A stretch of DNA of 64,000 nt from assembly GCF_016808095.1 (NCBI RefSeq), contig NC_068974.1:9858001-9922000 (forward strand). Reading direction: 5' to 3'. Shown piece by piece: positions 34,613 to 51,379 of this stretch. The notes under the pieces were generated by a model. It was given only the letters and a program-made list of their open reading frames with translations, was not told the origin of the DNA and made no database searches. Made by a program: the position numbers and the translations under genes. Every line of letters starts with the position of its first letter. The stretch's first letter is position 1. Origin of the DNA: Vigna angularis. Its lineage: Eukaryota > Streptophyta > Magnoliopsida > Fabales > Fabaceae.

Positions 34613-35797
34613 ATGGAAGCAACAAAGGTTCTTTCACACTCCAAAATTGCCCCCTTTGGTTTCTCTATTGTGAGCAACAAAGTGTCTCTGAGACCTTTCA
34701 ACAAACATTTTCGTGTCGATGTACTTGCTAACCGACCCAAGAACATTAGTTTTCAATTGAATTGTACCCATGGAAACCCTTTTTCCTCTGTGCCTAAACC
34801 AGCAAGAAAAAGGGCTGATTTGTTGCCTCCTCTCAGTTGCTCGATTTCTAGCAATGCCAGCACTGAATCTGAAAATCCAGTCCTAGAGTTCTTCGGAAGT
34901 CTATCATTTGATTCAATAAAAGCTACTCTTCTGCAGTTGACTCCAATTAAAGTTGTGAAGTGGTCTGGGTTATTGTGCATCATAATTGCAGCCACAAAAT
35001 GGACAATGAATATGCTTTTCAGTCCCTTCTTTTGGATGTATTTTAGCTGGACTTGGTTGTTCTGGCCATGGTGGGTGGCCATAGCGCTTGCAGTTTATGG
35101 GTTATATTGTTTTCGGAGACATCTGCTTGGTGAGGCAAACATATTTGAGCAACTGGCAATTGTTACATCTGTTTTTACATGGCTCACTCTTGTTCCTCCT
35201 GGTCACTTCAATGGCTACCTTGAAGGCTGGCCTTTTGTTTTCTTTTTTGTGTATCATTATTTCTTTTTCTTCAATGTTAGCATTAGAAAGCGGTTATATG
35301 GAGATTTTTATGCTCGGCCTCATGACCCAAAATGGGACATTAATGTGCCAACCATGTCTCGCCTACTGTTCAGTGCAGGGGTCATGGTTGGCCATTGGCT
35401 TGCAGCATTTGAAGGGCCGGAGCTTCACCTCATTCCCGGTGGGTGGAGCAATCTTGGAATCTGGGCTTTAATCATCACAACCTTACTAATGCAATATAAT
35501 GCAACGTTGTATCTTGCCAAGTATTCAGAAAATGTGGTGGAGCCAAGTGCCGTGGTGCAATTTGGACCTTATCGTTGGGTTCGTCATCCGATATATTCAT
35601 CAACAATGCTTTTGTTTGTAACATACTGCATTGCGCTACGAGCACCTCTTAGTCTGCTATTTATTGTAGCAGTATGCTTGTTGTATTATAAGCAGAAGGC
35701 AGAGATGGAAGAGGCTTTGATGGTTGAGACTTTTGGCCAGAGTTACACAGACTATGCAAGCAAAGTAAAGTTCAAGCTTATACCATTTATTTATTAG
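34613..35797 (+). CDS. Plastid-targeted ICMT/PEMT-like membrane methyltransferase
   Basis: Complete single-exon frame of 394 residues. Residues 1 to about 75 are Ser/basic-rich and poor in acids, like a plastid transit peptide. Four or more hydrophobic segments follow (about 116-133, 138-166, 180-197, 206-222, 282-300, 330-358). The C-terminal part has FGPYRWVRHPIY at 317-328 and E364, with EALMVETFGQSYTDY after it: the SAM-binding signature of the isoprenylcysteine/phospholipid methyltransferase superfamily. By family it transfers a methyl group from SAM to a lipid or lipid-linked substrate in a membrane; the actual substrate is unknown to me, and NnrU-like non-enzymatic relatives are an alternative. 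The ATG at 34613 gives the transit peptide; the frame extends upstream only to a TTG. Confidence 0.82.
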   Translation: MEATKVLSHSKIAPFGFSIVSNKVSLRPFNKHFRVDVLANRPKNISFQLNCTHGNPFSSVPKPARKRADLLPPLSCSISSNASTESENPVLEFFGSLSFDSIKATLLQLTPIKVVKWSGLLCIIIAATKWTMNMLFSPFFWMYFSWTWLFWPWWVAIALAVYGLYCFRRHLLGEANIFEQLAIVTSVFTWLTLVPPGHFNGYLEGWPFVFFFVYHYFFFFNVSIRKRLYGDFYARPHDPKWDINVPTMSRLLFSAGVMVGHWLAAFEGPELHLIPGGWSNLGIWALIITTLLMQYNATLYLAKYSENVVEPSAVVQFGPYRWVRHPIYSSTMLLFVTYCIALRAPLSLLFIVAVCLLYYKQKAEMEEALMVETFGQSYTDYASKVKFKLIPFIY

Positions 35798-37386
35798 TTG
35801 ATCTCCCGAAGTTTAGTCAGTCATCAAAATCTGATTATAGTGTCAAGTTTAGGCAAAAGAGTGTCAATTCTCAAAATCCAAGTGTATTTCTTTGTCTCCT
35901 CTTTTCTTTTTTATCTTGGTGTTTTTAACTTGCCTTAGGTTTCCATTGATGTTCTGTTCAGCACGTTGCAAACTTTGGCTGTATATTTGTCTATCTTGAG
36001 CTATTTGCCTTGATTGGTGCTAAACTATACATTGCCTATTTTTAGAAGCTAAGGTTTCGACCATACAGCTCCTTTCTGCCTCCGGTTTTTACTTGAAATG
36101 AAAGGATTTTCTCGTGGATTTTGCTGTTGTACGCAGACTTAACAATCAATCATGTTTTCCTGTTATAATATGAGCAGTGATGAAAGTCTCATTTAAATAT
36201 TTGAATATGCAGATATGGGGGGTTTCCAGTACAGGTGTTAGCACATTACCTTCCTCTAACCTGTGTTAGTTAATTTTGTTGAGTTTTAGTTTTAAAGATT
36301 AGTAATGATGTACTTTGAGAATGATTTCAGGTTATACGGAGTTATCTTAGTCTATAGCCTAATCTCTTGTATTCTTTAAAAAATTAAACATTTTTTCTGA
36401 CAATTCTGTATTTCTCGACTTAATAACTTTTTATATATTATCATATTCTATCTATATTGCTAATATTTACTTAAAACTATATACACACACATTATAAAGT
36501 AGTAATTTTAGTTCTATACTTGTTTAATTTTATGATTTCTAATTTCAACCATTACTTTTTAATTAATGCTATAATTCTTTACCTTTACAGTCAATACACA
36601 CACACACACAAGTCAACCGCTTACAGGACCTAAATACATCCGTTTTAATTGGTAAATGAACTGCACTCGGGAGTGCGAAGAATGAAATCATGGTTTGCAC
36701 CTACCATTGCAAATGGTGTATACATAATTAAATTTACCTTTAGTCCTATATTTATCAACTTAGATTTTCTGTGACCCTTTATCTTTAAAAAAATATTCAA
36801 TTTAGTCTTTTATATTTATAGCAAGTTCTAGTGGTTCTTTCTATTAGAATGTTAAATTTATCATTAAAAAGTAATACCAAAGGATGTGATGGAGGAAGAA
36901 GGAGGTGAGGGGAAGAAAAATTAAGACAAATTTTTATTTTTAATTGTAGTTGTAATATTTCATACAACTATTAAAAGAGACACTACCTACAAAGGAATGA
37001 GAGAAAAAATTTCTCAGAAAATACATACAAAAGCCTATTAAAGTTATATCTCACATAACTATAAGAGTAATTGAATATATTCATACAAAGATTCTATACT
37101 TCTAAGAGTACAGTTGTACCAAATCAAAAGCCTACCATTATTTTACAAAATTTAATAAGATAAAAAATCTAATAATCTAACTTTAAACTTCAGCATCAGG
37201 TCCTGCACTAGATCAATTAGAACATCTTCATTTATTCACTCCATTAAGGTGATCATTGCAAATAAGAAGAAATACACAGACAAAAAAAAAAGGATAAGCT
37301 AATGTTCCAAAAACAATCATATATCACATTTATAGAAGTAGGCATATAACAAAAAACAATCAATCCTAAGTCATACAATCCTTCTT
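35798..37386. other. 3' UTR then AT-rich intergenic DNA
   Basis: 35798 to about 36150 looks like the methyltransferase 3' UTR. Beyond it is AT-rich DNA with a short CA run at 36597. 36725-36880 reads like the end of a legume MULE/MITE (repeated TTTAGTC.TATATTTAT modules). No gene. Confidence 0.5.
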
Positions 37387-39195
37387 TGTAGACTTGACCA
37401 TCCAAATACATGTATTGATATCGAACTTAGGGGTCCTGCACCTAGTGGTGGTAAAACAACTTGCCTACACATACTATCACATACTGAGGTTAATTTGTCA
37501 AACATTTATGGTCAAGAAACAACCACTAGACTAAAGACCTCCTACTACTCTTCAAGACGTAATCATCCTTCTCTACTTGAGATTGAAAGTTATTAAGAGT
37601 GTCAAGATAACCCCTAATATACAACTCCTATATCAACACGTACACTATACATAACCAACTTAAGAACTTCTCCTTGAAATTCTTCTCATACCATATACTA
37701 TCCACACTCACCATATTATCACATACCACTTATAATCATATTCATATAACATCCATTAAACATAAACATATAATTCAAAATAACTCAATTTAAATAGATT
37801 TAAGATCAAAACTACACAGAAAATATGAAATATCATTTGAAGCAGGGAGCGCTCAACACCCATTCTTGATGCTTAGTGCCAGTGCTCACGCAAACAAGCT
37901 CACTGAATGAATTAAGAGAAACATATGTATAAACCTGATACAAAGAAGTGGCGCTCAATCCCACTCCATACCGCTCAATGCCCAACAAACAAAGAGCACA
38001 ACGCTCAATGACCCAGAGTGCCCCCTTAGTGCCCAGAACACAAATAACTCATTATCTTCACAGTTCTCAACATCACTCCAAGCCCCTTAACGCCATACCA
38101 AAAACTAGCAACTCTTATTCTTGATCTTTGTGTACTCAAGTCTTATCCAAATGACAATATTGGTATCCTAATACTTATAATTTTTTGGAAAGCATGTTTG
38201 AACCTTTGTTTGGATATCAATTTGCTCAATTAATTAATGACTCAGTCCATTAGATCAAACCAACATTCACCACAACCCAATTACAACTTAACATACTTAA
38301 ATATCATATTTCAACAAAAAAAGAAGCTAACCAAGTCTTATATACCACAAACACATACCTTTAACCTCAAACTCAGTCAATAAACAATCCTTACAAAATT
38401 TCACATGTCAAGCCACTAATTATAGACCAATTTCCAATCACCTCTACAATATATTATTAAACCAAATTTCAGCAACCATAAGACCAATCAAAACAAAAAT
38501 TCTATCATCCACAATTCATAAAAAACTGATACAATTTAACAAGCGGTCTACAACAAGAATTTCACCATATCAAACCACCAATATCAACATATCACACAGC
38601 CCATTGTCATAAAATTCAAAACAGATTTCAGAAAATTATTCCATACAATTACCACGTACAAATTTAGGTTATTCAACTACTAAAATTTAGAAACAGGGTA
38701 TTTAACTTTATTTCCTTATAGATGACCAAATCGCACAAAAAAACCTAAAACATATCAGCTCCTACGAACAATAGAAACACGATCAGGGTACACTATTAGA
38801 ACCACTTATAAGTAGAGAGTTTTATAGAAGACACAAATGTCACATGCATCCACATCAAATTTGCATGCAAAGAAAAACAAAACAGACCAAAAAGAGGAGC
38901 AAAAAACAAACATGCTCTATTTGAAAAACTGATCGTTCCAAATTGAAGAGTTTGCCGCAATGATCAGTTCTACCGTATCGGTTCTTCAATCAGACAAACA
39001 AAGGACAAAAAATCCTAGAGAAAAGTCAGAGAACTCTAGAAAAGTAATTTTTAGAGAGATAATGTGTTTTAAAATTATGAAACTCATTCGTAATGAAACT
39101 ATTTATATTAACACCCTTTAATATTAAAATAATCAAATCTCACTATTTTAAACTACTATCACTTTTAAAATAATGTAATTTTCTAGGTCTTTACA
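37387..39195 (-). mobile_element. gypsy-type solo LTR-like block
   Basis: On the - strand it begins TGTAAAGACCTAG and ends GGTCAAGTCTACA, so TG..CA ends. The inner part carries GC-rich words (CGCTCAATGCCCA, GCGCTCAAC) around 37850-38100. It matches the 30226-31080 LTR at one end and the 53290-53476 block at the other. No internal domain is attached. I could not find a convincing 5 bp target duplication, so the ends may be a few bases off. Confidence 0.65.
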
Positions 39196-39778
39196 ATGGT
39201 GGTAATCAAAAGGTATCACTACAATTTCAACACAATATATTCAATACACAAAATGATATAAAAATAATTTTTGTTCACTTTAAAAACACACAGACTCAAT
39301 TAATTTTTAATATATATGATTATTTTCTACTTAGACAAATATTTTAATGCATACTAGGGTTAGGCGACATGTAGAACAAAGCCAACCAGAGATCAGATTT
39401 CAGATCTCAACACCAACTATTATGCCACAATAAAATAAGAAGGAAAAGGAAAAGAAAGCCAGATTATTTAAACAAAGGAAACTTTGCTTTGCATTTTGCA
39501 CCCCAAATGCTAAAAAGGTTTTGATCTTAACATATACTGCATTTTCTCCTAAGATGAGGATTAGTTTAATTTCCCCTCTCCATCTACTCCCCCCACCCTC
39601 CAAATCAGATTTTTGGTTTTTGCTCCTTTAAACTAAAATCCATTCTAAAATGAAAAGAGAGTGTTTGAAGAAAGTAAATCCTAAAACCAATGAACACTTT
39701 CACAAGTCATCTATTGTTCACACCCATCCACCACCTATCACAACAAATCCCAACAACATACATAACAAACCCAATAAT

Positions 39779-42700
39779 CTAAGCATAGTTACAAGAAACT
39801 GAAGTTGTTGTAGATGATGGAGAAGAAGATGCAAAAGATAGTATCTCCTTCTGCTTGTTATCCCCATGCACCATGTTTCCACCACCCTCACCACATTCAA
39901 TGCTATCAAAAACTGCTCTCATATTGACATCACTCCCAGTCTCACAACAAGGCTCTGTGCTCAACAGAAAATCAATGTCTTCCTCAAACCCTGAACCACC
40001 TCCAAACATGGCTACTAAATCCTCAGCTTTGCTGAAAGCAAAGTCTTGATCTTGAAACTCAGACACCCCAGTGTACATGAAGCTCCATGGCAGATCCTGT
40101 TCAAGCACATGATCCATAATAGTGACCAGTGATGATGACTCTTCCCTAAGGGGTGTGTGTGGAACTTGGTTGTGCTGCACTGCTGCCATGTGCAGATTCT
40201 CAGAAGGGGTTGGCGTAGTTGTGTTCTGTTGTTGTTCTACTTCTGCTTCTTCTGAGTCTGAGGAGTTGGGAACTGTTTCTCTTTGTGCTACTGTTTCTTG
40301 AGTTTGGTCCTTTTTCCTTTTGTCAATGTAGTTGCTTATGTCAAAATTGGTCACTGCATTCAGTCCTCTGTACTCTATTGCTGCTAAGTCATATGCCACA
40401 GCTGCCTCCTCTTGAGTTTCTTTGCAGTTCAAATCAAGCAAAAGAAAAAAAAAATACCCCTAAATGATTAGCACTTAAAACAGAAGAAATGATTCTTACA
40501 CAGGGAAAATATATGATCATATGATGTTTTAAAGACAAAATTCATATGATCTTATGATGTTATCTTAACACATTTGAAGTGATAATTGTAGAGAGTTTAT
40601 TTGATGACATTATCAGATTCAGAATCTGATCACTGGATTAAAAGACAATCAAAATTGTTAAGAAACACAGCAGTGTTAACTAAAAGTAGTTGGTGATTAT
40701 TTAATTAAGAAAGAATAAGGTTTGAAAAAAAGACAACTTTATGACATACATAGAATCTCACAAAGTTAAAAGCTTTTGAAGTATGAGGACAGGATTAGTG
40801 TTCACGTGCTTACTGAATTTGGGGGGTGTTTGTGTCCTGCTTCCTGATCTACTTCTCTTTTTAATTCTTAGCATATCTTTTCAGCTATCTATATAACTAT
40901 TCAAACAAGCCTTTTATTTTATTCTGCCCTCAAGATTGACAATTTTTAAATTCATACTTTTGACCGACATGCTGGCAAGAGATTGTGGACACTGCATATG
41001 AACAAAGTACAAAGTCAAGCATATGCTGTACCCTCCAACATGCTTGTCTATGAGGTTTAGGGTTCTATTGTCAAATGTTAGATTCAACTTGGCCAACTAA
41101 ATTCTCTTCAAACTCACCTAATTATCACAAATCACATTGCTTAAACTTTCAAAAACTTCTTAATTAGAACAAAATATTTCAATAGAAGAAATGGCATAAT
41201 GTTTTTACTTGCTTACACTTGTCATTTTATGAATTTGATCTCTGTAAAATTTTTGACATGATAAAAAATTAGCAGAAGAATTAAAATTTTACCATGAATA
41301 AAAGTTAAAAAGTTAACTAGTATAATATAAAATTGCAACTGAATTATGGTTATGATAATCCCACAGAGAAGGGTGTGGTGGTGACTTTGAATAAAGTGGA
41401 CCCATGAAGAAAGGAAGAGGGGGTAATGCACGTGCCATGTTGGTGAGTGTTTGCAGCTGTAACTTTCCTATGCTGCTATTTTTATGTGATCCACAGCCAC
41501 ATATTGTAATGTCAGACCAGAAATTGATGCATACTGCAACTACTGGACAACACTACTGCAGCTACAGTTCAAGCAATGAGAACAACTCACACACATGATG
41601 CATCCTAGAACTCAACCTTTTCTCTTTTTTTTTTTCACTGTCATTAATTATGAGAACTGCAGGTTTACAACCTGTACTTGTCAAATATTTTCTTAAAAAT
41701 TAAGGAAACATTTATTTATTCTTTTATTTTCACCTTTCATTATAAAATACCATGCTCTTTTACATGTCATACACACAACAAGAGATTTTATGTCAAACAC
41801 CCCTTCTCTTCAACTCAACAAAAAAAATTCTTTAAAAACTATTCTTTCGGAATAAAAATGAAGCTAAAACAATTCTTGAGTTTTTTTTTTTCTTTTACTT
41901 GTGTTTTATTTCTTGAACAATTTTTTTTTGTCAAAATTATTTTTCAATTACAAAAATAAATAGAGTCAGACAAAGAGAATAGGAAATTTTTTAATCAGCC
42001 GTGACATGTGCTTGAAATTTGTGAGAGAATTTTTGTCTTATATAGCGTAAAAATGTGATTTTGAAGAAGATTATATCCAAATACTATTTTGTTTAACTAG
42101 AGGGAGGTTGAGTATAAAGAGAAGATTTTGAAATTTGAATTGAAAATTAAAAGAAAGAAAACTAAAATTTTGTAAATTTTCTGTGTCTCTTCTATTTTTA
42201 CACATATTTTCTTCAGCTGAATACAAATAGTGTTTAACTCTAACTTTTATCATTCAATTATTAGTATTTTGTGGATGTTATCTTTAAATAAAAAAAAAGG
42301 TATAAATCTGATTGAAAGTTTGACTTATTTTTGTGCAACATATGGATAAGAAAGAAGACGAAAAATAGCAAGTTTCTAAATTGTAACCAATATATGAGTA
42401 TTCATAGCTTTGGGGTCTACAAAGTGTACTTTCTCCCACTTTATCAATTGCCACATGTGAAATTATCTGTATTTTTATTTAGCTTTGGAATTTCACAAAA
42501 AAAAAAATATACAGTAAAATTTAATGATTGAAAAATAGAAAATAAATGTGACTACTTACTATATGTTCCCAAGTAAAGGTACTTGTTTCCACACACTCTT
42601 CCTATGCGCGCTTCCCAACGCCCATTATGATGATGCCTGTGCAAATATAAATATAAATATATTAATATCAGAATAACAATATTTACAGAAAAAAGAAATT

Positions 42701-44255
42701 TAATTTTACCTTTAATTTATTAGGAAAATTACAATTACAATTGTAAAATACAGTGAAAAAAAAAAGTAAAAAAAGAAATGATTTTAATCACAATTCAACT
42801 AACCTAGCAACCCCACGATACTTAGATATGCCTCTAGAAAAACCACTGCTTTGGCGCCGCAAAGAAGCTAAATATTCTTCTTTTGAAACTTTGTCAATTT
42901 CCTCAAGATCCTTTGTGTAATTTCCTATCTGAACAAAACAAAAACACTATATTGTCACAATTTTTTACATTACACAAAAAAATAAACTTTTTAATCATAT
43001 GATTATATTTTTTTTAGGTTAAATATTTCTTCTAAACTATTATAAAAAATATATTTTTCCCCTAAATTAAATTCTAAAAAATTCAGTCCCAATGTTTTAT
43101 AAAATTAATATAAAACATTGATTCTAATGAACAACATCTGAAATATTTTTTATATTATAATTAATTTATTATGGAACAGTAATATATTATTTGTCAAAAA
43201 AATTATTTACTTTATTTTTATAAAGAATAAAGATTAACTATTATATAATACATTATAAAGATGAAATACAACTTTTTATAATTTAAAAAATTATATATTT
43301 AATATACTTTAGAGAAGAGAATTTTACACCATATTCTAAACTTTAAAAAGATGACATTTTTATCTGTGGGATAAATTGAAAAAAATTGATATACCGGAAA
43401 ATTCAAAACTGCATCTTTTCCCCAGTACTTCAGGGCTGCAAGATCATAGGTACGGGCTGCAGCTTCTTCAGTATCGTATGCTCCTGCAGAAAAAAAGAAA
43501 AGAAAAATATTAAAACATAAAATTAAAAAAAGCAGAGAATTGGGTCCAAACAACAGCATCATGATCAGAATCTTTCTTGACATTAAAAAAACAATAACAA
43601 TCCAGAAAAAGAAATACTGCAGTTCAATTAATAATTAAGAATTCAGAAAAAAAAAATGAAAAAGTTGACTAGGATTTTGTGAGATCCAAGTGCATGAGAA
43701 AATGACTTACCCAAATAAACTAAACAGCCCCAAAAGTGTGTGAACGTTGCAATCAGAGAGATTAGCAGAAACAAAACAAGGTCAGAAACTGATAATAACA
43801 GTAATAATAATATTAATTAAGAAAACATAAAGAAAAGGTGATAACTTAGATTAGATCTCCTTGATTTTCTCTCTTGTTAATTGGATAATTGAAGAGAGAA
43901 AAGCAATTACCTTGTTTACCCTTCTTGCTTTGAATGTTGTTCCAAGAGGTTTTATCCCATAGGTGAGCTTCAAACCTACCTGTCCACCTATGTCTGATGA
44001 TCAAAGAGAAATGAGAGACATGCAAATGCAGATGAAGAATCACTGAGGAGAATTCAAAATTTACAATTGAAAAGTGAAATTCATGAACCTTGTAACTCCT
44101 CTATAGATAGAACTTCTTCTGCAAGTGGTTTGATTCTGCTTGCATTTCTGTGACTTCAAGTTGTTCCTCCTTGGATAATTAGGTCTTCTTTTTCCTTGCT
44201 CAGCAATGGGAGTTTCAGAAGATGATGAACAAGAAGATGATGGAGACCTCTTCAT
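39779..44255 (-). CDS. WRINKLED-type double-AP2 transcription factor, 7 coding exons
   Basis: Nuclear DNA-binding factor of the WRI1/WRI3/WRI4 branch of the AP2 family, whose members activate fatty-acid (WRI1) or cuticle/floral lipid genes. Exons on the - strand: 44255-44089, 43993-43911, 43719-43711 (9 nt), 43483-43395, 42928-42804, 42636-42560, 40419-39779. They total 1191 nt, 396 residues plus stop, in frame throughout. After an [13 protein letters not shown] start and [15 protein letters not shown] comes AP2 domain 1 (about residues 50-116: [46 protein letters not shown]), a linker ([20 protein letters not shown]) and AP2 domain 2 ([46 protein letters not shown]). The C-terminus is acidic ([17 protein letters not shown]), probably the activation region. 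Intron 6 is 2.1 kb. The short C-terminus suits WRI3/4 better than WRI1; I am unsure which. Confidence 0.9.
40420..42559 (-). other. WRI gene intron 6, 2.1 kb
   Basis: AT-rich intron, donor ATATA/GTAAGT, acceptor TGCAAAG after a long pyrimidine run. Short frames inside (41404, 41678) have no family motifs. No transposon ends recognised. Confidence 0.7.
43711..43719 (-). other. 9-nt microexon (VYL) of the WRI gene
   Basis: TTTATTTGG on the - strand, with AG before and GTAAGT after. With the G ending exon 2 and GA starting exon 4 it encodes V-Y-L-G inside AP2 domain 1. A 9-nt VYL exon is known from WRI1; skipping it keeps frame but removes a conserved strand of the domain. Confidence 0.9.
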
Positions 44256-46600
44256 TGGTGCCTCAATCTGAACACCCTTTTGCCCCAAAAGAACAAAAAT
44301 GGAAGAAAAACTCAAATGGGGTGTGTGAATGGAGATAAAAAATGGATTTTTAAAGGTCTTGCCTTGCCAAGTTTCTCTCTTTTTCCCTTTCTATGATGTT
44401 CTATGATGGCATATTTATATGTGCAGTTGTGGGAGCAATCTGATTACCTAAAGTGGTTCACCAAAATAGAGAGAAAGAAGGAAAAAAAGGAAGAAATTTG
44501 GATGTATAAAAAGAAGGGGAAAATAGTTATATAGACAATTGAATCTGCAATTTAAATAAGAAGGGTGGAAGTGGGAAAAAGGAAGTGAAAGTAATGGAAG
44601 AAGAGAAAAGGAAGTGATGATGGTTGGTTTAACCTTGGGTTGGAATTTAACTTGATGAATTAACCATGGCTAATTATGTGACTTGAACTTGAGGAACACT
44701 TGGCAGGGTGGTGCAGCCATGCTACCAATGGGATTATGTATACTAAGCTGGCTTTCTTTTGTTTAGGAATCTCAACCTTATTTTTTAACCATTTTTAAAT
44801 TGGTTCTCAGTCATTAAAATAATGAAAAAAGATGAAAAAGAAGAGAACTTTACCTGGCTTAATTGGGTAGTGTCAAGAGTCCACGTCAGATACTGTGATT
44901 TTAGACTGTGTTTTTTCTTTTTTGTGTGTCTGTAATATTAGTTGTTGGCACAAACATGTGAGATATGAGAGAATGTACCTTAATCAGAAATTAGTTGAGA
45001 ATGTTTATGTGCAAGAAACAAAGAAAATTCAGAGGTTATGAAAGGATGGAAACACTCTCAATCTTTGTTCTGTTTGTTAGTTATATATGTTTTAATCTTT
45101 TTATCTCATTCTTATCATAATTCTTGTGTGTGCAATTTACAAGACAATGAATAGTGCCACTTTGAAAGTTGAATCACATTAAGCAATGCTTCCTTTAAGT
45201 TATTTTCATATATGTATAAGTTTAGATTGTCTATTTTATCACTAACAACTCTTTGATCATTAAAAAAATCAATTTTTGTATTTGTAGAAAAAAGTTAAAA
45301 ATTAAAATAATGAATGTAAAGTTATAAAAATTTATTGGGTATTAAAATAATAGTACCATTATTTTTAAGTTTAGTATTTGTTTCTTTTGTTATATTATCT
45401 GTGTGTTAAATTTTTAAAATATATGATATTGATATACTAAAAAGTTTTTAATATATTTTAAAAATTAAAAATCAACATCCATTCATATATTTTGAAAATA
45501 AAAGAAAAATAACACACAAAAATAAATAGGAAATTCAAAATTTTTATATATCAAATAAAGGAAATTCAAAATATATTACTTTATTGAAAGCAAAAAGAAA
45601 AAATAATACATATATTTAATCATTTTCATTCATTTATTATTTTGACGCATCATCTCAATTTGAATAATAGAGTTATGAATGTTTGAAACAATACTGTGTT
45701 ATAGACCAAACATAAATGTGGTATTTTTTCCTTCCGTGTTGTTATTGAAGATGAACTCAGTTATTCTTAATTATGCATGAATCACGTTTTCTCTCTTATT
45801 AATTACTTTGCAGTGATTCTCTTAACATCTCAGATATTGATATACTGAACAAAATAACGTATAAAACTGTCTATAAAAGAATATTGAAACACCCAAATTC
45901 ATTAATTAAAAAACATTTAAGACGTTGTTGTCTGAAAAACTATACATATTTAATAGTTAGCATTAAATTTTTACTATTTAAATGATTTGATTACACATCA
46001 ATTCATACCATTTCAAATACAAACTCTGAATGTTATATTCATGAATAAAAAATAATCATCTTTCAACTCTTACAATTATATTTTCAATTAAAAAACTGGC
46101 TTGAAATCTTTCATTTTTGAATCACAATTTCACAATGTTTATGCTTTAAAATTATTGTTAAGATATCTCATTCTTTTAATAAACTATGCTAATACGTATA
46201 CAATTTCTACAAATTAATTTGGTTAATGAATAACGTTAGGCAAAGTGTTTGAATTTTTGGCACTCAATATATTATATTAATCTTACTACTTTTTAATCAA
46301 ATATTAATAAGAATATTTAGTTTCCATAAAAAAATGTTCAAACTTAAATATGAAAATATTTTTAAAATAATAACATCAAACATATTTAACTTGGTAAGAA
46401 TTTACTTATAACTAAGTTCACTGAGCATGAATTTATATTGGTTAATTTCAGATAAAGTATCCTGAAAAAAAAAAAACAGATGAATAACGGTAAGGTTAAT
46501 TTTATAAAATAAGTGTTCTGATCTTATAATTATTTATTTTATTTTTATGCATAAAAAAATGGCAAACTATGAGAGAGAGTTTTCGGTTGACAACTTTAGA
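44256..46600. other. WRI upstream region, then AT-rich DNA
   Basis: 44256-44650 is the WRI 5' leader and promoter zone: on the + strand, CATATTTATATG near 44409 could supply a TATA box for the - strand gene. An in-frame ATG at 44315 would add 20 residues, but MKRSPSSS at 44255 matches the family start. From 44900 on I see only AT-rich DNA. Confidence 0.45.
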
Positions 46601-46742
46601 TATTGATACTTTAGAAATTAAATATTTACTTTATAAATCCTATTAAGGCATGTAGCATACATATAAAATTATTTTAGGAATTGATACTTTAGTAATTAAA
46701 TATTTACATCTTAAAGTTCCTATTAAGGCACACATAAAATTA
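46601..46742. repeat. Imperfect ~78 bp tandem duplication
   Basis: ATTGATACTTTAG.AATTAAA..CCTATTAAGGCA starting at 46602 recurs at 46680. Confidence 0.8.
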
Positions 46743-46820
46743 ATCTATTAAATGACGTAAAACTAATGATTTGCATAACTTCTAAAATTAAATTTTAGTT
46801 GATGAATTATTATTATCAAA

Positions 46821-51379
<4,559 letters not shown>

